Shown: positions 50,470-60,314, counted from the first letter of the stretch. The stretch: DNA of 64,000 nucleotides from CAJFUR01 sp904420575 (GCA_965119745.1 OZ221973.1:1178001-1242000), one strand, 5' to 3'. Translations and numbers: made by a program. Notes: generated by a model not told the origin, from the letters alone.

Positions 50470-51942
50470 TTATCCTCGGGCCAGAATGCGGCTTTGGTCG
50501 TCCACCAGGTCGATGGCTTCCTGGTTCGAATGGATGCCCAGCTTCTTGTAGATGTGCTGGATGTGCTTCTTCGTGGTGTTGAGGGAGATGTAGAGCGTGT
50601 CGGAAATGTAGGTGCTGCTGCGGCCGCGTGCCAGAAGCGACAGCACCTCGGCCTCGCGCGGCGAAAGGCCGTACGTCTCGCGAATCCGTGAGACGGCCTG
50701 GTCGTAGCATTCTTCGAGCGAAACCGACGCGCTTGCGGCGTCGGTGGTGGCATCGGCCGCAAGCGCCGCGATGGCGGCGAAGGGCGAGGTCCCGCTGCGT
50801 TCGTTGAACAGCCACCACAGCGCGATGCCGATGCAGACGAGCGCCAGCAGGGAACAGCCCAGCAAAAGTCCGGTGATGCTGTCGGCGAACTGCGCCAGGT
50901 ACACGCCGACGAACCCTCCCAGCGAATAGCCTGCGTACAAGGCGGCGAACCCCATGCCGAACACGGCGACGGGGCGGACGCGCTGGCGATAAGCTATCTC
51001 GGCCAGCCCGATGAGCAGCATGCAGAAGCCGCAGTGGTTGCCCATGACCACGAGCGCGCTCCAGACGGCGCTCGTGTGCAAGAAGGGCGTGAGGGCGATG
51101 GCGACGATGAAGATGAGCATGACCAGCCCGAGCGAGGCCGGTATGAACAGCTTCACGAAGCGGTCGTTCTTGGGGAAGAACACGGCCAGGCACAGCAGAA
51201 GCGCCAGGGCCAGCAGCGTGCCGACGGGGACGATCACGGAGTTCACGAACGAATAGGGGTGAACGTACAGGACGCTGCGCAGCATGAAGTACAGGATGCC
51301 GAAGGCGGCGATCGCCAGGGCCAGCACCCAGTTCCAGGTGAACGAGGGCGATTTCTTCCGCAATTCCGCCTCGCTGGCATGGGGGGCAAGCCGCAGCAGC
51401 ACCGAAGCGCACAGCGGCATGAGCGCCGTCGTGGTCAGAAGTGCCATCGAACCCATGGTCTGCACGCACACGATCTCGAACACGGCGGCCAGGGCGTCGG
51501 CCACCAGTATGACGGAGAACGTCTTCCAGCCGCCGATGGCGCCGAACCGTTCCGACCATACGAGCATGTACCAGGCGATGCACAGGCCGAACGTGGCGAC
51601 GAGCACCGGGTTGGGCGTGATGTCCGCCAGGCGCTGCAGGCACAAGACGATGCTCGAGACCGATCCGACCACGGGCACCACGATGCGCAGCGGCTTCAGG
51701 TACACGGTCGTGACGACGCCCTTCTGCACGAGCAGCGTGGCCAGCGCACACAGAAGCGCGACCGTCAGGAAGGCCGGCGACCACAGGATGGGCACTTCCC
51801 CGGCTCCCTGGTAGGCGGCCAGATAGCGGCTCCGCTCCATGGAGTCCCACGCGGCGTAGAACATGTAGCCCAAGGCGGTCACCATGCCGCCTTGGGCAAG
51901 GTTCTCCTTGAACGAGCCCAGCGACTGCTTGATGTCGGGCAA
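50470..51942 (-). CDS. LuxR-type regulator with multi-pass membrane domain 3
   Basis: 490 residues from a TTG start at 51942 with GGAGG 5 nt upstream. About 12 hydrophobic segments are followed by a LuxR helix-turn-helix at the C-terminus (LSPREAEVLSLLARGRSSTY and SLNTTKKHIQHIYKKLGIHS). It is divergent from flavoprotein 3 at 52303 and is its likely regulator. It shares the overall plan, but little sequence outside the helix-turn-helix, with the two other membrane LuxR proteins in the window. Confidence 0.85.
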   Translation of the reverse strand: MPDIKQSLGSFKENLAQGGMVTALGYMFYAAWDSMERSRYLAAYQGAGEVPILWSPAFLTVALLCALATLLVQKGVVTTVYLKPLRIVVPVVGSVSSIVLCLQRLADITPNPVLVATFGLCIAWYMLVWSERFGAIGGWKTFSVILVADALAAVFEIVCVQTMGSMALLTTTALMPLCASVLLRLAPHASEAELRKKSPSFTWNWVLALAIAAFGILYFMLRSVLYVHPYSFVNSVIVPVGTLLALALLLCLAVFFPKNDRFVKLFIPASLGLVMLIFIVAIALTPFLHTSAVWSALVVMGNHCGFCMLLIGLAEIAYRQRVRPVAVFGMGFAALYAGYSLGGFVGVYLAQFADSITGLLLGCSLLALVCIGIALWWLFNERSGTSPFAAIAALAADATTDAASASVSLEECYDQAVSRIRETYGLSPREAEVLSLLARGRSSTYISDTLYISLNTTKKHIQHIYKKLGIHSNQEAIDLVDDQSRILARG

Positions 51943-52302
51943 GCCTTCCTCCGTCTCATTGGCGGCCAGGTGCGCGCCACCTTCTCATGGGCGCACGTCC
52001 CAGCACAGGGTGCCGGCCGTCGATCGGACCCGGCCAAATCCGTCGCGTCGATTATAAGGCTGTTGGCCGGAAACGCGCACCTCATTCCCTGGGAAATTCA
52101 GGCATGGCACCAATAGGGTGATTCGACTCTCGTTTTGCCTGTTCAAATATGAATCCTGGAAAATACTCCCATCGGTGTGCTGGGCGATGTCCCCTGTTTC
52201 GCTTAGGCTGCGTGGCGTCGAAAGGCGCTGCGGCCCGCAGAGGCTCAAGCCTCGCATCGGACGGCCGCGCGCAGTCGAAGCAACCGAACAAGGAGGAGCG
52301 GA
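51943..52302. other. divergent region between LuxR 3 and flavoprotein 3
   Basis: 360 bp, no gene. The middle (52085-52175) is AT-rich and contains TTCCCTGGGAA (52085-52095) and likely promoter sequences around 52135-52170, but no clear -35/-10 pair. Confidence 0.5.
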
Positions 52303-54069
52303 ATGAACAAGCAGAACCAGGCAAAGCAGGCGCCGGCGCAGGGAGGGCTTTCGCGTCGCGGTTTCTTGAGCGTCGCAGGCTTGGCGGCAGTGGCGGCCGG
52401 GGCGTCTCTTGCGGGATGCGCGCCCCAGGCGGCCAAGGAAGAGAACGCAGCCGTGGGCGTCCCCGAAACGTGGGACTACGAATGCGACGTGGCCGTGGTG
52501 GGCTCGGGCACGGTGCTCACGGGTGCCGGCAAGGCAGCCGCGGCCGGCGACAAGGTCATCATCATCGAGGCGGCCAACCAGGTGGGAGGCACCACGGCCA
52601 CGTCGAACGGCCAGACGTGGATGCCGCTCAACTCCACGGCCATGGCCGACAATCTGGACGACCGCGACGATGCGCTCGCCTACATCACGGCGACGGCGGC
52701 CGGCAAGTCGACGCCCGAGATACTGGACGCGTTTCTGACCTACGGCCCGGAGGCCATCGACTTTTTGGCCGAGACGGCTGACCTGTCGTGGGAGATCAGC
52801 CCCCGCATCGACTACCACTACGACGTGTTCCCCGGCGCCAAGGACCAGGTGCGCACCATCGCCCCGGTCGGCAAGCAGTCCACCGAGGCGGGCCAGATGA
52901 CCGGCGCGTTCGGCACCACGTCGTCGGGCTCGTACGTGACCGCGCCCTTGGCTGACGGCATCGTGAACAAGTACGGCGGGGAAATCCTGACCGAGACCAC
53001 GGCGAAGCGGCTCATCACCCGCGTGAACGACGAGGGCAAGACCGAAGTGGTGGGCGTGCAGGCGGAAACCAAGAAGGGCACCGTCAACATCAAGGCCAGC
53101 AAGGCCGTCATCTTGGGAGCCGGCGGGTTCGGCTGGAACGACGAGATGAAGCGCCAGTACATGGAGATACCGGCCAACCGCACCATGGAAGTGACCACGT
53201 GCAAGGGCGAAGGCATCCTCATGGGCCAGGCTGTCGGCGCCGATCTCGACCTCATGCCGTATGCGTGGGGGCAGGTCGTGTGCGTCGACCCTGCCGACAT
53301 GCCGTACCACGAGTGGTGCGACGCCCCGACCGAGTACAACGACTTCGGCCTGGGCACGTTCTACGGGCTCATGTGCAAGGCGGGCTCGTGCGTCATCAAC
53401 AAGTTCGGCCGCCGCTTCATGGACGAAGCCGTGGACTACGATTCGCTGTGGCACGGGTTCTGGGGTCGCGACCTGGGCAAGAACGGCGACGACGAAGGTG
53501 CTGAGTTCGGTACCAGCTGGACGAACATCCCCGCGTTCTACATCTGCGACTCCACCGTGGCCGACGCCGAGGCCTCCACGATGCGCGACGAGGACGGCAA
53601 CATCTGCTCCTGGGTCGCCTACCAGTCCGACACGCTGGAGGGGCTGCTGGACCAGATCCCCTTCCGCGACGACTACGCGCGCCAGACGGCGTCGAAGACC
53701 CTCGAAAGCTACAACGCCTATGCGGCCGAAGGGCGCGATCCCGAGTTCCATCGTGGCGAGACCCTGTGGGATCAGGGCGGCACGTCGCGCCCCGCATCGT
53801 GTTTGGCCCCCATCGAGCAGGGCCCGTTCTACTGCGTCATCTGCGAGCCGTACCCCATGTGCACGAAAGGCGGCTTGAAGGTGAACGAGAAGGCCGAGGT
53901 CTTGAGCGTCACCGGCGAGGTCATCCCGCGCCTGTACGCCTCGGGCAACAACTCCGGCATCGGCGGACCGGGCCTGTTCTACAACGGTGCCGGCGGCACG
54001 CTGGGCCCTGGCTTTGCGTTCTCCTACATCGCCGGCATGAACGCCACGCAGCTCGAGCCGTGGGAGTAA
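52303..54069 (+). CDS. Tat-lipoprotein FAD-binding reductase 3 (KSTD/fumarate reductase-like)
   Basis: 588 residues. Twin-arginine motif LSRRGFLSV (16-24) and lipobox LAGC with C39. The FAD motif is DVAVVGSGTVLTGAGKAAAA (about 63-82), then EAANQVGGTTATSNGQTWMP. The C-terminal GNNSGIGGPGLFYNGAGGTL resembles 3-oxosteroid dehydrogenase/urocanate reductase-type flavoproteins. No FMN or heme domain. GGAGGAG precedes the ATG. Divergent from membrane LuxR 3. The substrate is unknown. Confidence 0.9.
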   Translation: MNKQNQAKQAPAQGGLSRRGFLSVAGLAAVAAGASLAGCAPQAAKEENAAVGVPETWDYECDVAVVGSGTVLTGAGKAAAAGDKVIIIEAANQVGGTTATSNGQTWMPLNSTAMADNLDDRDDALAYITATAAGKSTPEILDAFLTYGPEAIDFLAETADLSWEISPRIDYHYDVFPGAKDQVRTIAPVGKQSTEAGQMTGAFGTTSSGSYVTAPLADGIVNKYGGEILTETTAKRLITRVNDEGKTEVVGVQAETKKGTVNIKASKAVILGAGGFGWNDEMKRQYMEIPANRTMEVTTCKGEGILMGQAVGADLDLMPYAWGQVVCVDPADMPYHEWCDAPTEYNDFGLGTFYGLMCKAGSCVINKFGRRFMDEAVDYDSLWHGFWGRDLGKNGDDEGAEFGTSWTNIPAFYICDSTVADAEASTMRDEDGNICSWVAYQSDTLEGLLDQIPFRDDYARQTASKTLESYNAYAAEGRDPEFHRGETLWDQGGTSRPASCLAPIEQGPFYCVICEPYPMCTKGGLKVNEKAEVLSVTGEVIPRLYASGNNSGIGGPGLFYNGAGGTLGPGFAFSYIAGMNATQLEPWE

Positions 54070-54160
54070 GGCACGGCGCCATCGGCAGGGCTCCCCATCG
54101 GCCCGGCAAGGCCTGCCGGGCTGCGCGCAAGGCCCGCCATCGGCTTTGACCCTCCTTGTC

Positions 54161-54193
54161 GGAAGGCCCGCGGCATTCAGCTGCGGGCCTTCC
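54161..54193 (+). terminator. hairpin after flavoprotein 3
   Basis: A perfect 11-bp stem, GGAAGGCCCGC with GCGGGCCTTCC, loop of 11. No T tract. Confidence 0.6.
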
Positions 54194-54201
54194 GCCATGT
54201 C

Positions 54202-54210
54202 TGGTATCAT
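54202..54210 (+). promoter_or_regulatory. candidate extended -10 promoter of the PH-domain operon
   Basis: TGGTATCAT fits the extended -10 pattern and lies 37 bp before the start at 54247; CATAAT overlaps it at 54208-54213. Confidence 0.45.
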
Positions 54211-54246
54211 AATGCAGACGATCAGACGACCTACGATAGGACGGCC

Positions 54247-54735
54247 ATGAGAGAGTTGCCCCAAAATCAGTTGGATCCCCAGATCAAGAACGTATGGCGC
54301 ATCAACGACGCGGTGTGGCTCACGCTGGTGTTCCTCTGCTGCTTCGTGCCGTTCCTCATAGCCGCGGCCACCGATCCGGCACCATGGATAACCCTGGTGC
54401 TCGTCGTCGAGGCGGTCGTGTTCGTGGCGGCGCTGGTGCTGTGGCTGGCGGTGCTGCCACCTATCCGCTACGTGCGGTGGCGCTACGAGCTTTCCGAGGA
54501 CTACCTGGACATTGCGCGCGGCATCATCTGGCGCAAGCGCTTCATCATCCCGTTCATCCGCGTGCAGAACACCGACACGCGCCAAGGGCCCATCCTGCGC
54601 GCGTTCGGCCTGTCCAGCGTCACGGTAGCCACGGCTGCCGGCGAGCACGAGATACCCGGCCTCGCCCTGGACGTGGCCGAGCAGCTGCGCGACCGCGCGG
54701 CCGAGCTGGCCCGCCTTGCCCAGGAGGACGTGTGA
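54247..54735 (+). CDS. bacterial PH domain membrane protein (YdbS-like)
   Basis: 162 residues. Two hydrophobic segments (about 23-41 and 49-71) are followed by a bPH2 domain (IRYVRWRYELSEDYLDIARG, then RKRFIIPFIRVQNTDTRQGP and FGLSSVTVATAAGEHEIPG). Its stop overlaps the start of the next gene (TGATG), so the two are translationally coupled. YdbS/YdbT pairs are membrane proteins of uncertain function; in Bacillus they are linked to resistance to a bacteriocin. Confidence 0.85.
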   Translation: MRELPQNQLDPQIKNVWRINDAVWLTLVFLCCFVPFLIAAATDPAPWITLVLVVEAVVFVAALVLWLAVLPPIRYVRWRYELSEDYLDIARGIIWRKRFIIPFIRVQNTDTRQGPILRAFGLSSVTVATAAGEHEIPGLALDVAEQLRDRAAELARLAQEDV

Positions 54736-56831
54736 TGACGCCCGAGCAGCAGCCGAACACGTCCCCGCAGCCGCCCCAGGGGTGGCCTGCCCCGCAGCCG
54801 GGCATGGCGCAGCCTCCGTTGCCGCAGCAGCCGAATGCTCCGCAGCCTTGGCCTGCGCAGCAGCAGCCGCCTGCCGCGCAGCCCTGGCCGCCGCAGCAGC
54901 CTCCCCAGGCGTGGGGTGCCCCGCAGCAGCCGCTCGCAGGGTCGCAGGACCGGCAGGGCGCGCTCGAACGCCATCACGTGCATCACAGCTACATATGGCT
55001 CGGCAGCATCCAGACGGCCGTCATGCTCCTGGTGGTCGTGCTGTTCTCCATGGGATCGGCCATCGTGGGCGCGATCTCGGAAGGGGACAGCATCACGTCG
55101 TCCGACGGCCCCGTGCTGGTGATCGTGGGCCTGTGCGTCGCGGGCGGCCTCGTCCTGGTGGTGGGCCTGGTGGCGCTCTACCAATGGGTCTCCTACAAGC
55201 ACCTGTACTACGAGCTGGGCCCCGAGGAGTTCAACCTGTATTCGGGCATCTTCAACAAGAAGCGCGTGCACGTGCCCTACCAGCGCATCCAGTCGGTCGA
55301 TCAGCGCGCATCGCTTCTGCAGCGCGTGTTCGGCGTCTGCACGGTGAGCATCGACACGGCGGGCGGGGCGTCGAACAAGGCCGTTACCGTTCCCTTCGTG
55401 CAGAAGTCGCAGGCAGAAGCCCTGCGCCGCGAACTGTTCTCGCGCAAGCAGTACCAGCTGTCCGTCCAGAACGGCGCCGACCCGGCCGTCGCTGCCGCTG
55501 CCGTGGCCGCGGCGGCCGGCGTGGCCGTGCCGGGCTTCGCGCCGCAGGCGGGCAGCATGCCCGGCGCGCCCGGCAGCATGCCCGGCGCCCCGATGCCGGG
55601 CGGCTCTGTCGTCCCCGGCGCCTATCCCGGGCATGCCCCCCAGTCGCCGGGCAACGTGCTGGACGCTCCTGCCGAGCTGTGGAACGACGTGCGGGGCGTG
55701 TTCGGCGGCATGCACGTCGACACGGGCAGGGTCACCTACGAGTACGGCATGTCGAACAAGGAGCTCGTCCTGACCGGCATCTCCAACAACACGGCGTTCC
55801 TGCTCATTGCGATCGGCATCATCGGCGCGGTGGCGCAGGTGGCCGGCGAGGTGGTGCCGCTTCTGTTCGGCTCGTTCGAACCGGTGGTAGGCAACGTGGT
55901 GGAGGCAGGGTCGCGCCTGTTCGGCGGCAACCTCATCGCCGTCGGCGTGGTGGCGTTTCTGGCCGTGGCCGCCGTCATGTGGGTCCTGTCGGCCATCGGC
56001 ACGTGCATCTCCTACGGCGGTTTCCGCGCGTGCCGGCGCGACAACCGCATCGAGGTCGAGCACGGGCTTTTGCAGCATCGTTTCCAGGGCGTCGACGTCG
56101 ACCGCGTGCAGTCGGTAGTGGTGAAGCAGAGCTTCATCCGCCGCCTCATGGGGTACTGCGAGCTGTCGCTCGGCAAGATCGACGCGGCGGCGGAAAACTC
56201 CAACGAGCAGAACAACGGCCTGAACACGCGTGGCTTGGTCATCCATCCCTTCGTGAAGCTCGACCGTGTGCCGGAAATACTGGCGGGCATCATCCCCGAA
56301 TTTGCCGACGTGCCCGTGGACAACAAGCCGGTCGCGCGCGTGGGGCTGCGCCGGGCGCTCATCCGCCGCTGCCTCATCCAGGGCACCGGGTTCTGGCTGG
56401 CCGTCACCGTGGCCATCGTGCAGATCGTGCTCAACATGGTCCTCGATGCCAACGTGCCGGAAGACATGGCCGTGCTGTACTTCGCCAACATGGCCGCCGC
56501 CGTCGGCTACGCGCTGTGCTTCGTGCTGCTGGTCCTGGACGCCATCGGCGCCGTGCTGTGGTTCCGCGGTTCGGGATTCTCCTACAACGAGCGGTTCATG
56601 CAGGTGAGCAACGGCGGGTTCGCGCGCGAGACCATCAGTTTCCCGCGCAAAAAGATTCAGTTCGGCTTCACGAAGACGAACCCCTTCCAGCGCCGCGCCC
56701 ATACCGCCACCGTCAACGCGCGCACGGCAGCGGGCATCGGCGGCACGACGGTCCGCCTGATCGACGTATGTGAAGAAGATGCCTCTGCGTGGCTCGGATG
56801 GCTCAAGCCGCACGGAAATGTGGTACAGTAA
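54735..56831 (+). CDS. large bacterial PH domain membrane protein (YdbT-like)
   Basis: 698 residues. A Pro/Gln-rich N-terminus (1-70) precedes membrane segments and several bPH2 repeats: YELGPEEFNLYSGIFNKKRV near 156, RDNRIEVEHGLLQHRFQGVD near 435, and FSYNERFMQVSNGGFARETI near 615. A second low-complexity Ala/Gly/Pro linker lies at about 252-305. The ATG overlaps the stop of the upstream YdbS-like gene. Length is greater than the usual 480-500 residues because of the Pro-rich head and the linker. Confidence 0.85.
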   Translation: MTPEQQPNTSPQPPQGWPAPQPGMAQPPLPQQPNAPQPWPAQQQPPAAQPWPPQQPPQAWGAPQQPLAGSQDRQGALERHHVHHSYIWLGSIQTAVMLLVVVLFSMGSAIVGAISEGDSITSSDGPVLVIVGLCVAGGLVLVVGLVALYQWVSYKHLYYELGPEEFNLYSGIFNKKRVHVPYQRIQSVDQRASLLQRVFGVCTVSIDTAGGASNKAVTVPFVQKSQAEALRRELFSRKQYQLSVQNGADPAVAAAAVAAAAGVAVPGFAPQAGSMPGAPGSMPGAPMPGGSVVPGAYPGHAPQSPGNVLDAPAELWNDVRGVFGGMHVDTGRVTYEYGMSNKELVLTGISNNTAFLLIAIGIIGAVAQVAGEVVPLLFGSFEPVVGNVVEAGSRLFGGNLIAVGVVAFLAVAAVMWVLSAIGTCISYGGFRACRRDNRIEVEHGLLQHRFQGVDVDRVQSVVVKQSFIRRLMGYCELSLGKIDAAAENSNEQNNGLNTRGLVIHPFVKLDRVPEILAGIIPEFADVPVDNKPVARVGLRRALIRRCLIQGTGFWLAVTVAIVQIVLNMVLDANVPEDMAVLYFANMAAAVGYALCFVLLVLDAIGAVLWFRGSGFSYNERFMQVSNGGFARETISFPRKKIQFGFTKTNPFQRRAHTATVNARTAAGIGGTTVRLIDVCEEDASAWLGWLKPHGNVVQ

Positions 56832-56836
56832 CGGGC

Positions 56837-57559
56837 ATGAACACGAAGACAGCGTCTGATTCATCCAACGGTCGAAGTACCTCGTCCTCCGGGGTGGAAC
56901 CTCACCTCGGAGTCCGCACGTCGCACAACGTGCGCGAGTACACGCGCGGCGAAGAGGTGGCCAACTCCGTCACCCACGGCCTCGGCATCGTCTTGGCGCT
57001 GGTGGCCACCCCGTTCCTGATCATGCGTGCCCTGGAGGACGGTGGCGGCATCTTCCTGTTCGCCGCCGTCGTGTATCTGGCCACCATGATCGTGGAATAC
57101 ACCATGTCCACGCTGTACCACGCCTTCACCAACGACCGAGCCAAGCGCGTGTTCAAGGTGCTCGACCACAGCTGCATCTACCTGTTCATAGCCGGATCGT
57201 ATACGCCGTTCTGCCTGATCACGCTCAGTGCCGACGGCGGCATGTGGCTGTGCGTGTTCGTCTGGGCCGTCGCGCTGGCGGGCGTGGCGTGCGAGGCGTT
57301 CTGGGTGTTCCGCCCCCGATGGATCTCCGCGGCGCTCTACCTGCTTCTGGGGTGGTGCGTCGTGTGGTTCCTGCCGCCGCTGGTGGCCAACCTGGCCGCG
57401 CCGGGCCTGTGGCTGCTCGTGGGCGGTGGCGTGTGCTACACGGTCGGCTGTGTTTTCTACGTGCTGAAGAAGGTCCGCTACATGCATTCCATCTTCCATC
57501 TGTGGGTCCTGGCAGGAAGCGTGCTGCAGTTCCTGGCCATCGCCCTCTATATTATGTAA
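56837..57559 (+). CDS. hemolysin III family membrane protein
   Basis: 240 residues, seven hydrophobic segments. The conserved histidines of the family (related to adiponectin receptors) are visible: NSVTHGLGIVLAL near 43, TMSTLYHAFTN near 89 and MHSIFHLWVLAGSVLQF near 215. These His residues form a metal site in the family. The polar N-terminus is about 35 residues. It begins 5 nt after the YdbT-like gene with a weak ribosome site, so it probably depends on read-through. Function in bacteria is unclear. Confidence 0.9.
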   Translation: MNTKTASDSSNGRSTSSSGVEPHLGVRTSHNVREYTRGEEVANSVTHGLGIVLALVATPFLIMRALEDGGGIFLFAAVVYLATMIVEYTMSTLYHAFTNDRAKRVFKVLDHSCIYLFIAGSYTPFCLITLSADGGMWLCVFVWAVALAGVACEAFWVFRPRWISAALYLLLGWCVVWFLPPLVANLAAPGLWLLVGGGVCYTVGCVFYVLKKVRYMHSIFHLWVLAGSVLQFLAIALYIM

Positions 57560-57749
57560 GCGCCGCGCGCACGAGCGCGCGGGCATGACAGCCCTACGGT
57601 TTTCGGAGCGGCCTTCGGCGCGCCACGATGCCTCCCACAACGTTCGCACCAGGCTCCGACCGCTCCGTAACGTGCCCGACGGCCCGACGGAAGGCTTTCG
57701 TGCACCCGGATAACGATCCCCCGTCATGAAGGAGTGACACCGCACCACC

Positions 57750-59096
57750 ATGGACATAGGCATCAGCATCGTCGTCACGTTCGTACTCGTGCTTGTAAAC
57801 GGCTATTTCTCCATGTCGGAGATGGCGCTCGTCAACGCCAAGCACGTCTTGCTGCAGAAGGAGGCCGACGAAGGCGACGCGCGCGCCGCTCGGGCGCTCG
57901 GCCTCGCGCAGGATTCCGGCCAGTTTCTGGCCACCATCCAGGTGGCCATCACGCTCGTGGGCTTCTTCGCCTCGGCAGCGGCGGCCACCAACCTGTCCGA
58001 CCCTCTGGCGAAGTGGATGCAGGGTTTCGGCATCGACTGGCTGTCGGCGGCGGCCCCGGTGATCGCCCCGGTGCTCATCACGCTGGTGGTCTCGTATCTG
58101 AGCATCGTGGTGGGCGAGCTGGTGCCCAAGCGCATGGCGCTGGCCGATCCCGAACGGGTGAGCAAGACGGTGGCCGGCCCCCTGCGCGTGTTCCAGAAGA
58201 TCGCCTCGCCGCTCGTGTCCTTCACGTCGGCCTCGGCCAACGGTCTGGCCCGCCTGTTGGGCATCAAGAACTGCGACGAGAACCAGGGTGCCTCGGAAGA
58301 GGAGATCAAGCTCATGGTGGCCGACAACGACGAGCTGCTGGAAGACGAGAAGCGCATGATCCACGAGATCATCGACATGGGCGACACGTCGGTCCACGAG
58401 GTCATGCAGCCGCGCGTGGACATGATCCTGGTGGAAGACGTGGAAACCGTGCGCACGGCCATCGAGCGCATGCACGGCACCGGCTATTCCCGCCTGCCCG
58501 TGTACCACGAGGACTGCGACCGCATCGTGGGCATCGTCCACTACAAGGACCTCATCGCGCCGCTCATGGACGGCCACGCGGAAGAGCCGGTGGGCAAGTA
58601 CGCCTACGAAGCCATGTTCGTGCCCGAGACGAAGGACATCTTCCCCCTGTTGTCCGAAATGCAAACGAATCGTCAACAGATGGCCATCGTGGTGGACGAG
58701 TACGGGGGGACCGATGGTTTAATAACCATCGAGGACATCGTGGAAGAGATCGTCGGGGAGATCATCGACGAATCGGACGCGGAGAGCAAGTACCTGACCC
58801 TGGTGGGCGAAGAAGCGTGGCGGGTCGACGGCCGCCTGCCGGTGGACGACGCGGCGAAGCTGGGCTGGCCGGTCGTGGAGTCGGACGACTACGAGACCAT
58901 CGCCGGCTGGCTGATGGACATGCTGGACTACGTGCCGAAGCCTGGGGACGAGCTTATGGTGGGCGGGTATTCGTTCAGGATCGAGCAGATGCGCCGCAGC
59001 CGCATCTCCACCATCAAGGTGGAACGGCTCTGCGTTTGCGAAGCCGAAGGCGGCGACAAAGCGGCGGCCGAAGAGGACGCGCACGCGTCCGTGTAG
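57750..59096 (+). CDS. CNNM/CorC-type membrane protein with CBS domains (hemolysin C family)
   Basis: 448 residues. An N-terminal DUF21 domain with about four membrane segments contains GYFSMSEMALVNAKH and GELVPKRMAL. Two CBS domains follow (VMQPRVDMILVEDVETVRTA near 214; MAIVVDEYGGTDGLITIEDI near 311), then a CorC/HlyC C-terminal domain. The family includes divalent cation (Mg2+) exporters; lysis activity is not implied by the name. The ribosome site GAAGGAG is about 17 nt upstream, which is far, but no other in-frame start fits. Confidence 0.9.
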   Translation: MDIGISIVVTFVLVLVNGYFSMSEMALVNAKHVLLQKEADEGDARAARALGLAQDSGQFLATIQVAITLVGFFASAAAATNLSDPLAKWMQGFGIDWLSAAAPVIAPVLITLVVSYLSIVVGELVPKRMALADPERVSKTVAGPLRVFQKIASPLVSFTSASANGLARLLGIKNCDENQGASEEEIKLMVADNDELLEDEKRMIHEIIDMGDTSVHEVMQPRVDMILVEDVETVRTAIERMHGTGYSRLPVYHEDCDRIVGIVHYKDLIAPLMDGHAEEPVGKYAYEAMFVPETKDIFPLLSEMQTNRQQMAIVVDEYGGTDGLITIEDIVEEIVGEIIDESDAESKYLTLVGEEAWRVDGRLPVDDAAKLGWPVVESDDYETIAGWLMDMLDYVPKPGDELMVGGYSFRIEQMRRSRISTIKVERLCVCEAEGGDKAAAEEDAHASV

Positions 59097-59167
59097 CAGA
59101 TGGCGGGCGGCGACGCTGCAGGGACCGAGCGCCGCCGGTGCGCCGGGGGCGCGCAGAAAGGGAAGGC

Positions 59168-60214
59168 ATGGACGGAGAAAGGCAGCTGTTCCGCTCTCGC
59201 GACGCCTTGGCGGGCGGCGTCTGCGCCGGCATAGCCGACTACTTCGGCGTCGACCCCATCGTGGTGCGCATCCTGACGGTCATCCTGTCGCTCGTGACGA
59301 GCGGCTTGGCCGCCATCGCCTACCTGGTGTTGTGGATGATGCTGCCGAAGGCTCCCGAACGTCCTGCCCCGTACGAGGTCACGCCGCAGCACGTGCATTC
59401 GGACACCTACGGCACCATCGACTGCGACCGTGCCCGCAGCGCCTCCGAGACGGCCGCCGCATCGGCGGCTTCCACGCACCCGCCCGTGTACGGGGCCTAT
59501 CGAGGCGTCGGCCATGTGCCGCCCGAACCGCCCGCGTCCTTTCCGCACGGCACGGCCCCTGCGTCTCCCGGATCGGCCGCTTCGACGTCTCCGGCACCGG
59601 CCGCGTCCGCGCCTCCGGCACCGGCCGCACCTACTCCGGCCGGCAACCCGGTGCACGCCGGCGATCCGGCGCATTCCGGAGGGGCGAAGGCCGCCCTCGT
59701 CTTCGGCATCCTGCTTCTGTTCTGCGGCGTCTTGGCGTTGGTCAGCAAGTTCATCATCGGCGTGGCGTGGTGGCAGTTCTGGCCGCTGGCGCTCGTCATC
59801 GTCGGCATCGTGCAGATGGTCGTACCGGGCGAACGCGGCCGCCGCGCGAAGAAGTTCTCCGGCGGTCTCATCCTGTTCTGCATGGGCGCGTCGCTTCTGC
59901 CCATCAGCCTGGGAGCGTTCGACTGTGCGACCATTGCCCGCACGTTCGCGAACCTGTGGCCGCTGCTCGTCATCATGGCGGGGCTGTTCGTCATGGGGGG
60001 CGCCCTGAAGTCGCCGCTGTTCCCCTTGCTGGCAGCCCTGTGCTTCGCGGCGTTCTGCATAGGCGGCTTCGTGTGGTTCTCGGTGCCGGGGCCCACGGAG
60101 TTCATGATCATCGACGTCCCGTTCGCGCAGGAATACGTCTGGGAAATGACCTATTCATGCCGTTCGCCAGAAACCATGATTCGTTCGCTTTTCCACGTGG
60201 CAGGCGTTCTATAG
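59168..60214 (+). CDS. PspC domain membrane protein
   Basis: 348 residues. A PspC domain at the N-terminus (residues 7-61: FRSRDALAGGVCAGIADYFG, then VDPIVVRI and one membrane helix). A Pro/Ala/Ser-rich linker of about 95 residues follows, then five or six membrane helices (GILLLFCGVLALVSKFIIGV and onward). PspC proteins respond to membrane stress in some bacteria. GGGAAGG precedes the ATG. No other psp genes are near. Confidence 0.8.
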   Translation: MDGERQLFRSRDALAGGVCAGIADYFGVDPIVVRILTVILSLVTSGLAAIAYLVLWMMLPKAPERPAPYEVTPQHVHSDTYGTIDCDRARSASETAAASAASTHPPVYGAYRGVGHVPPEPPASFPHGTAPASPGSAASTSPAPAASAPPAPAAPTPAGNPVHAGDPAHSGGAKAALVFGILLLFCGVLALVSKFIIGVAWWQFWPLALVIVGIVQMVVPGERGRRAKKFSGGLILFCMGASLLPISLGAFDCATIARTFANLWPLLVIMAGLFVMGGALKSPLFPLLAALCFAAFCIGGFVWFSVPGPTEFMIIDVPFAQEYVWEMTYSCRSPETMIRSLFHVAGVL

Positions 60215-60284
60215 GCCTACCTGCAGCGTTAGGCGATTTTGCGTTTGTCAAGCGAACAAAACGTGAAGCCGCCTCCACATAATT

Positions 60285-60314
60285 TTGCTCTCCGGGGGTC
60301 ATTTACGGTAGAAT
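60285..60314 (+). promoter_or_regulatory. candidate promoter of the wall hydrolase gene
   Basis: TTGCTC (60285-60290), an 18-bp spacer and TAGAAT (60309-60314). It lies about 115 bp before the start codon. Confidence 0.45.

Noticed and set aside
51985..54648. 887-residue minus-strand frame opposite flavoprotein 3
   Set aside because: Shadow frame; the plus strand encodes a complete Tat flavoprotein with clear motifs.
54501..56864. 787-residue minus-strand frame opposite the PH-domain genes
   Set aside because: Antisense to well-defined bPH2 domains, with biased composition.
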